From contig JAUWZR010000081.1 in the NCBI GenBank assembly GCA_030615235.1, positions 1 to 9,906 on the forward strand: 9,906 nt of DNA. The letters run 5' to 3'. A model generated the notes under the pieces. It did not search any database. It had not been told where the DNA came from and saw only the letters and a program-made list of their open reading frames with translations. Within the stretch, counting starts at the first letter, position 1. Each line of letters opens with the position of its first letter. The position numbers and the translations under genes were made by a program. Of the stretch, positions 6,601 to 9,906 are shown one piece after another. Source of the DNA: Promethearchaeota archaeon. GTDB taxonomy: Archaea; Asgardarchaeota; Lokiarchaeia; Sigyniarchaeales; SOKP01.

Positions 6601-7518
6601 AAGGATAAAAATATTCTAACTAATATATTCTTTGCTATCACCAAGATAGGTAAAACTAACAGTGAAATAGCAAAGAAGTTATTGTTAAAAGTTAAAATAG
6701 AAGATGAAGTTATAGTAGAAGAATTATGTGGGGTCGTTGATAAAGAACATGGCATACCCTTTGAGACATTAAGTAAAGAAGATATACAAATACTACTTTC
6801 TAAGTTTATTCCTATTAGTGACATTTTTAGTTTACATTCATATTATACTGATAAATTTCTTGGAGATGTTTCAAATAAATATCCTGATTTAGCCGTGTCA
6901 TTTTTATTAGATAGATTAGAATATGCTAAAAATCATCAAGGAATTGAAAGATATACACCACTACCTTATCTTGGTTTCAGGCACGCACTTAAGGGTATTT
7001 CGCAATCTCCAGATTTTGATAGATATGTAAAGAAAGTTATGGAAATGTCATTGGGCGAAGACAAAAATAAAATCCGATTTTGGCTACCCAGATTATTTAA
7101 AGCAATAGCAGACAATTATTCAAAAAAATCTTTAGATATTTTAAATGAATGGATTAAACCCGGAGACAAAGAAAAAATTGAGAGTGTTGTTTTTCTTTTG
7201 GAAGATGTACCTGATAGCTTCATTTTTGAGAATTATGAATTTGTAGGTGGGTTATTATTAACAGCTCAAAATACTTCTCAAGAGTGTTTTGAGAAAGTCA
7301 GAGGTGCTCTATATGGTATAGCTTGGAGTGGAGAGAGGCATAGAAAGCTTGGAACTCCTTCTGAAAAAAATATTATCTTAAGAGACATGGGAGAAAAAAC
7401 TGCTACATATTTTGATTTAACCCATCCGGCAAATAAATTCTATAAAGATGTTTCTGAATTAGGAGAAAAAGAAATAAAAGAAGAGATGGAAGAAGATGAA
7501 GAAATGATGTTTGAATAA
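3637..7518 (+). CDS. DUF4062-STAND NTPase with long helical C-terminal region
   Basis: The protein has 1293 residues from the ATG at 3637, where the DUF4062 strand MKIFISSP begins; a TTG at 3616 would only add seven residues. DUF4062 (about 1-105) is a TIR-like alpha/beta domain common at the head of NLR-like proteins. The NTPase module starts at LVGREKEIKEL (about 183). It carries a P-loop GIGGIGKS at 208-215 (K214), a Walker B IIVLDDA with D261/D262, a sensor segment LILSIRPSG (R294), and a later CPL motif in the SKDCPLVAII segment typical of STAND ATPases. A winged-helix-like part follows, then some 800 residues of helix-rich sequence, probably an alpha-solenoid sensor. The tail is strongly acidic (EEMEEDEEMMFE). 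STAND proteins oligomerise after binding a trigger and switch on an effector; Avs proteins do this against phage. No classical nuclease domain is seen, so the neighbouring TIR and HEPN proteins are candidate effectors. No Shine-Dalgarno sequence precedes the start. Confidence 0.88.
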   Translation: MKIFISSPKKGLEKERQIVIDTINNELKALYQPIAMEYFMASPDTPKNVCLSELENTNIVILMIGPYYGSIDKETELSFTEVEYTEATDLGLDIFVFMKLQSGQTEWLPEDLTDEVKEKHRKFVSKITQHYKNFYTPEELRSYIINSLGSYEIKKKYLPFVDSQEYFSAFLGNDKTFRHDYKLVGREKEIKELNEFVKSDKRIAILNGIGGIGKSKILYEFSKTVKEINPDYKICFLRGYEKFDNRTAKQIPNGKCIIVLDDAQRYNRDNLSSLLSLFGNSDLYQRIKLILSIRPSGIDFVNMSLSRSINEQEIQRLDEIKVLSLQETKSIIENIIGNSNRTVINQLADISKDCPLVAIIGSKLVKDGKISLEQFLTSEEFQRMVLDKYLDELKGEDLNNPVYSELLAYISALGPIRYPDDSFVKKMASILNAKTHEIFKKIDCLRKKGLLLKTGRLLRVVPDVLGDHILYNACVSVDSVSTTFADKVYEEFHEIYFKNILRNISEIEWKSKFSQKPIDVLGDIWKNITQTFIEASSYDRMRMLDEIGEAAFYQPNHVMNIINIAIDSPSPIPCEDKRILLLRDWSQKDVLEKIPRILGNIGYHLEYVKKCCKMLWDLGKDDIRELNPYPEHPIRILKELASYKIGKPVIYNEKVIEFVEELIDTPEIHNHKYSLLEIIDELLEKEGEFIESEGISFRMGTFGLNQKNIAKMRKRTIDILEKCFSPSLPAYAIARAYESLIKALHFSIGSFGRVISEDEEKGWLPEQLRIIDILENGAKKISHPAINVLIKKNLKWFQQHGRYEELKAKVTKLLNSIEEDYEFRLYRGAFYSIHEFDEGHEDFKEAERKAEEELRSVAKLLKEKEKIPEAIFEKLNVVMDELSKYKMDIKQGYLLSDLTEEYPDIGIEIYKLILKDPEKSLCRFSSSFLWPLKRISEYNSKLKALIKSGIDTKHPMVCLGIAHAYGWGGLIENFDDEDVTNIEDLINMKDKNILTNIFFAITKIGKTNSEIAKKLLLKVKIEDEVIVEELCGVVDKEHGIPFETLSKEDIQILLSKFIPISDIFSLHSYYTDKFLGDVSNKYPDLAVSFLLDRLEYAKNHQGIERYTPLPYLGFRHALKGISQSPDFDRYVKKVMEMSLGEDKNKIRFWLPRLFKAIADNYSKKSLDILNEWIKPGDKEKIESVVFLLEDVPDSFIFENYEFVGGLLLTAQNTSQECFEKVRGALYGIAWSGERHRKLGTPSEKNIILRDMGEKTATYFDLTHPANKFYKDVSELGEKEIKEEMEEDEEMMFE

Positions 7519-7689
7519 TTTAAATTAAATGACATTTTTTATAATTGAGGAACAATTTAATAGAGTGATATTGAAGTTTGAAAGCCTTGAAAAAAGATAA
7601 AGTTTTTACCATATGTTCTCCATGTCCATAAAAAGAGAAATATGCCCAAATTTTCTAGATTAAAGCAAGTAACTTGCCTAGGGAAGTAG

Positions 7690-8262
7690 ATGATGAATCC
7701 TTGTATTGTAAATATAAATAAAGTTTTCGAGCTTTTGGATATGCATGGCGGTTCGATAGCAACAATTGCTACTGTGTTTCTTGTTATCTTTACTGGTATA
7801 TATGTATGGCTTACGAGAAAACTAGTTAAAATTCAAGCTTATGGTATTATGGAACCGATGATAGGTTTTGATTTAAGAACAGAGCCAGAAGGGAATGATT
7901 TCATTACACGTGTCTATGTTATGAATAATTCAAGATTTTTTTGTCAGGTTTGGACTAATTTAAATTTGAAAGTTTACAATAGTACAATTAAACATAGTCC
8001 TCGATACGACGGTGAAGAGCCATGGAACGTTTTACCAGGTGCTGCTGTAGCAGGATGGTTTTCTATTTCTGAAGTTCTACAAAAAACAGGAAGAAAGCTT
8101 CAACAAGTAATCACAGATTCAAATATTAATGTGGACCAAAAAATAACTGTAGATGTTCAACTCAAAGCTAAAGGTTTACCGGGTGGCGAAATAGAATACC
8201 CTTCCTTACATTGGTATCTCGAACTTTCTCCTCAACACGTAAGATGGGTATATATGAGTTGA
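7690..8262 (+). CDS. Single-pass membrane protein of unknown function
   Basis: The protein has 190 residues. One hydrophobic segment (about 22-41, IATIATVFLVIFTGIYVWLT) is followed directly by RKLVK. By the positive-inside rule this places the larger C-terminal part (about 42-190) in the cytoplasm. That part looks mostly beta-rich, with alternating hydrophobic stretches such as FITRVYVMNN and KITVDVQLKAKG, but I recognise no family. The start at 7690 is supported by AGGGA (7680-7684) five bases upstream; a second ATG at 7693 is possible. The gene lies 171 bases after the STAND gene on the same strand. It could be an accessory component of that system or an independent passenger; the gap and separate ribosome binding site leave this open. 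No terminator is evident in between. Confidence 0.72.
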   Translation: MMNPCIVNINKVFELLDMHGGSIATIATVFLVIFTGIYVWLTRKLVKIQAYGIMEPMIGFDLRTEPEGNDFITRVYVMNNSRFFCQVWTNLNLKVYNSTIKHSPRYDGEEPWNVLPGAAVAGWFSISEVLQKTGRKLQQVITDSNINVDQKITVDVQLKAKGLPGGEIEYPSLHWYLELSPQHVRWVYMS

Positions 8263-8337
8263 GAAAATATGCAAAGGCAAGTTTATGTCTAAAATAAGCG
8301 GAAAATATTAAAACCATCACCGAATTCATAGAAGCTA

Positions 8338-8640
8338 ATGAGAATTAGTTATCAAGAATTATTAAAATTTACTCAAGACTTGATTTGTGACTCTAAAGAA
8401 TTAAAGGTGTTATATTATAAAGGGGCTAGTTATGAGATTCAGATGAGGAAGATTTTGTTTATGATTTTTTATAGGAATTTAAGTTATTTGAAGGCATTAT
8501 TCTGTTAGCTCAGAATAAATATTATATTGAAAGTGTAATTGTTACAAGAAGTCTGCTGGAGAGATCACTTTATTTCTCATTTTCTTATACACATACGGAG
8601 AGACTGATAATAGATGGAAGAAAAGCTCAAAGCAAATAAA
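8338..8640 (+). pseudogene. Frameshifted remnant of a helical DUF5677-like protein
   Basis: The first frame, 8338-8508, gives 56 residues ending ...YKGASYEIQMRKILFMIFYRNLSYLKALFC. The sequence then continues in another frame (codons from about 8502) as LAQNKYYIESVIVTRSLLERSLYFSFSY and stops near 8640. Joined, the two parts match the pattern of DUF5677-like helical proteins: an 'F.R.L..LKAL' helix, then 'YYIE...L.RSLLE..LYF'. A one-base deletion around 8497-8508 would explain the break. The upstream frame is closed by a stop at 8329, so the N-terminus is also lost or short. The end overlaps the start of the nuclease gene at 8614. The remaining bases from 8263 to 8337 hold nothing recognisable. 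Family assignment is from memory. Confidence 0.5.
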
Positions 8641-9195
8641 TCTTGGGATACAAGGGATATATCCGCATTGAAATCCTTGGGTAGAAAAAGAGGGGGTGAG
8701 CGGAAGATCTATCCATATCTTGCACATTGGCTTGTAAAAAAATGGCCTGAAGGCAAAGTATGGGTTGATCCTAGTAGTTTAGGAATAGATATAGTCCAGC
8801 AGATAGGTGAAAAATATATAGGTTTTGAGGTTAAAATTCCTTTAGTCAAGCAAACAAAGAGTGGAGAAAGGTTTCTGGACCCTAGTCCAATCTATGATGG
8901 CATTGGACAAGCATTGGGATACTTCCAAAGGGGAATGGATTTGGCTTACCTTGTGCATCCGGAGATCAACTACCAATACAAAATTGATGTATCTGTATTA
9001 GTAAGGGAAACATCGATAGGACTAATTTTATTTGACAAACACGCTAATTTTACTCTTGTTACAGAGGCTGTTAGTCCAAGTAAAAAGAGGTTATATACAG
9101 AGGAGTGGCAAAAAATTATGAAAGAAGTTCTTGAAATGCAAGAACCGTTCAGCTCTTCGACTAATATGATACATATATCGGAAACTTTAGTTTGA
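8614..9195 (+). CDS. Small PD-(D/E)XK-superfamily nuclease
   Basis: The protein has 193 residues. The nuclease core is readable in the middle: D59 in SLGIDIVQQ, then the E-x-K pair E72/K74 in IGFEVKIP. QALGY (Q99, Y103) follows in a helix GIGQALGYFQRG that matches the QxxxY motif of RecB-like and related nucleases. The next strand, DLAYLVHP, fits the core fold. The N-terminal region is basic and begins MEEKLKANKSW. The C-terminal 50 residues (EEWQKIMKEVLEMQEP) look helical. No helicase, methylase or specificity domain is fused, so this is a stand-alone nuclease or a defence-associated accessory. GGAG at 8597-8600 lies 13 bases upstream, a rather long spacing. Its start overlaps a decayed gene, suggesting recombination at this junction. 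The fold call is good; substrate is unknown. Confidence 0.75.
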   Translation: MEEKLKANKSWDTRDISALKSLGRKRGGERKIYPYLAHWLVKKWPEGKVWVDPSSLGIDIVQQIGEKYIGFEVKIPLVKQTKSGERFLDPSPIYDGIGQALGYFQRGMDLAYLVHPEINYQYKIDVSVLVRETSIGLILFDKHANFTLVTEAVSPSKKRLYTEEWQKIMKEVLEMQEPFSSSTNMIHISETLV

Positions 9196-9328
9196 TGCTT
9201 TGATACGCGAAATGAGGGCCAGGGAGTTGGAATAGTTCTAGATGAGAAAAAATTCTAAAAAGATATATTCATAGATGTTCTCATTTGACAGTTGAAACTC
9301 ATTGAGCGCCCCGGGTCCCAACGACAGC
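9196..9328. other. Non-coding stretch between nuclease gene and GC-rich block
   Basis: I find no gene here. It contains a 7-base inverted repeat, ATGAGAA (9242-9248) with TTCTCAT (9278-9284), and a change from AT-rich to GC-rich sequence near 9304. The hairpin is not followed by a U-run, so a terminator is not supported. Confidence 0.4.
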
Positions 9329-9400
9329 GGAAGTGAGCGCTTAACCTGATGAACGGGGGAGGTAGGTGTAAGGGAAAAAGGCAAGTCCTACGATGGAGCG
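9329..9400 (+). repeat. GC-rich structured element, copy B
   Basis: This is the second copy of the block at 2301-2373, with about 57 of 73 positions matching by hand alignment with one gap. Conserved pieces include GGAAGTGAGC at the start, CTGATGAA, GGGGGAG, and AGGC(G/A)AGTCCTAC near the end. Flanking sequence has further pairing potential, for example CGATTTC (9408-9414) with GAAATCG (9438-9444). Both copies lie on the same strand and bracket the defence genes. The sequence is likely RNA-derived, possibly a group II intron domain I fragment, but this is unproven. Confidence 0.6.
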
Positions 9401-9461
9401 ATGGGGACGATTTCGTTTTTAAGCTGGTAGAATATCAGAAATCGCCTGTTTTTCCTTGTAT

Positions 9462-9477
9462 TTACAAGGCCAAAAAT
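9462..9477. repeat. Hairpin CCTTGTA-TT-TACAAGG with flanking T and A runs
   Basis: The line beginning 9421 contains CCTTGTATTTACAAGG at about 9454-9469. It is preceded by TTTTT and followed two bases later by AAAAA. The 7-base arms could extend through the T and A runs, giving a bidirectional terminator-like shape. Exact coordinates may be a few bases off. Confidence 0.35.
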
Positions 9478-9504
9478 GAAGAATAGGGAAAAAGTTCGGA
9501 TTCT

Positions 9505-9523
9505 TGGCCCTCTCGGGGAGCCA
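9505..9523 (+). repeat. att-like copy of the tRNA 3' end, within a small hairpin
   Basis: CGGGGAGCCA at 9514-9523 is identical to the tRNA 3' end at 202-211. It is also the right arm of an imperfect hairpin with TGGCCCTC starting at 9505. Its position, after the last accessory gene and before the host-like CBS gene, is where an attR would be expected. Confidence 0.45.
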
Positions 9524-9605
9524 TCTTTAACGTTTCGAACTCTTTAAAATCAGTAGAAAACTCATTCTGATTTAACCCCGTCCTTGTCGGCTTCCGCCGA
9601 AGGTA

Positions 9606-9628
9606 AAAATAGTCGCTGTCCCTATTTT
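9606..9628. repeat. REP-like inverted repeat AAAATAG...CTATTTT
   Basis: Seven-base arms at 9606-9612 and 9622-9628 enclose the loop TCGCTGTCC. The sequence resembles short palindromes linked to IS200-like REP-associated tyrosine transposases in some candidate phyla. This link is recalled, not shown. A separate hairpin with TCGGC/GCCGA arms lies just upstream near 9588-9601. Confidence 0.35.
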
Positions 9629-9660
9629 CTGGTCTTTCAAAATGAAGTGGGACCCAAATT

Positions 9661-9815
9661 TTTTTAAAAATAGCGCTTTTTAACCAAATCGGCGCTTTTT
9701 ACTACAGTAACCTGCGAGGTTACAACTACTTACGAAATCCTTGGCAGGTTCGAGCCATCCGCCACAGGATAACCCAGGCGTTGCTTGTCTTGCTTTTCGT
9801 TTTCCTTCCGGAAGG
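9661..9815 (+). other. Hairpin-rich leader before the CBS gene
   Basis: Several structures follow one another. A 10-base direct repeat GCGCTTTTTA occurs at 9673-9682 and 9692-9701. A perfect hairpin GTAACCT/AGGTTAC spans 9707-9723. A nested stem has ATCCT (9737-9741) with AGGAT (9766-9770) and, inside it, TGGC with GCCA. A 12-base palindrome CCTTCCGGAAGG lies at 9804-9815, just before the ribosome binding site. This could be a structured 5' leader or remnants of small repeats. I match it to no known riboswitch. Confidence 0.4.
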
Positions 9816-9836
9816 CTCATGAGGAGGTGGATGAAA

Positions 9837-9906
9837 ATGTTAAAAGCAAAAGATGTTATGACAAAGGAAGTGATAACCATCAGTCCCGATGCTACGCTGG
9901 CAGATG
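9837..9906 (+). CDS. CBS-domain protein, 5' end only
   Basis: Only the first 23 codons are present. MLKAKDVMTKEVITISPDATLAD is the typical opening of a CBS domain: the 'vkDvMt.dvitv.pdatl.da' pattern. CBS domains bind adenosine nucleotides and regulate enzymes, channels or signalling proteins; which one this is cannot be told from the fragment. The ATG at 9837 is preferred because AGGAGG at 9822-9827 lies 9 bases upstream. The ATG at 9831, in the same frame, is only 3 bases from it. The gene probably belongs to the host chromosome flanking the island, given its distance from the accessory genes and its good ribosome binding site. Confidence 0.82.
   Translation, partial: MLKAKDVMTKEVITISPDATLAD

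Noticed and set aside
6153..6824. Minus-strand 223-residue open frame inside the STAND gene
   Set aside because: Serine- and isoleucine-rich shadow of the coding strand with no domain; the sense frame has clear continuity.
8542..8727. Minus-strand frame overlapping the nuclease start
   Set aside because: Antisense to a better supported nuclease gene and the helical remnant.
9736..9772. GGTTCGAGCC resembling a tRNA T arm
   Set aside because: The five-pair T stem and an acceptor strand cannot be formed; it fits a local nested hairpin better.
9680..9880. Minus-strand 66-residue frame before the CBS gene
   Set aside because: It covers the hairpin-rich leader and the start of the CBS gene in antisense; composition is not protein-like.
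1..9906. CRISPR array, integrase or reverse transcriptase
   Set aside because: I found no regularly spaced repeats and no recombinase or RT motifs in any frame of this window, so island mobility has no enzyme here.

Overview
The window is bacterial and looks like an AT-rich accessory island inserted next to a tRNA gene, flanked by more GC-rich host DNA. Evidence for bacteria: strong purine-rich ribosome binding sites, a TTGACA/TATACT promoter, a tRNA with encoded CCA, and a group I intron in that tRNA. The taxon cannot be fixed. A short inverted repeat around 9606-9628 resembles repeats I associate with candidate phyla such as Omnitrophota, but this is a weak hint.

Layout. Positions 1-170 are the 3' part of a group I intron and 171-211 are the 3' exon of a tRNA best explained as tRNA-Asn(GTT). 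After a textbook promoter come two overlapping genes, an XRE/ImmA-IrrE regulator-protease (332-1501) and a PIN-domain nuclease (about 1461-2030), forming a toxin-antitoxin-like pair. A GC-rich, structured, probably RNA-derived block (about 2178-2373) follows and abuts a truncated C-terminal piece of a TdeIII-like type II restriction enzyme (2344-2664). Next is a compact three-gene cassette: a tail-anchored TIR protein (2698-3168), a HEPN-domain protein (3174-3599) and a 1293-residue DUF4062-STAND NTPase with a long helical C-terminus (3637-7518). Downstream are a single-pass membrane protein (7690-8262), a frameshifted DUF5677-like remnant (8338-8640) and a small PD-(D/E)XK nuclease (8614-9195). 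A second copy of the GC-rich block lies at 9329-9400. After a non-coding, hairpin-rich stretch, the window ends in the first codons of a CBS-domain protein (9837 onward), which probably belongs to the host backbone.

How it fits together. The tRNA 3' end, GGGGAGCCA, recurs at 2198-2206 and 9515-9523. This suggests attachment-site-like repeats that divide the island into a toxin-antitoxin unit and a defence unit, although no integrase is present in the window. The most interesting candidate is the TIR-HEPN-STAND cassette. By analogy with STAND-based antiviral systems, the STAND protein would be the sensor, the TIR protein a membrane-tethered NAD-consuming effector, and the HEPN protein a second effector or adaptor. 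That functional model is inference; only the domain calls and gene order are seen. The broken restriction enzyme and broken helical gene show that the locus has a history of gain and decay.
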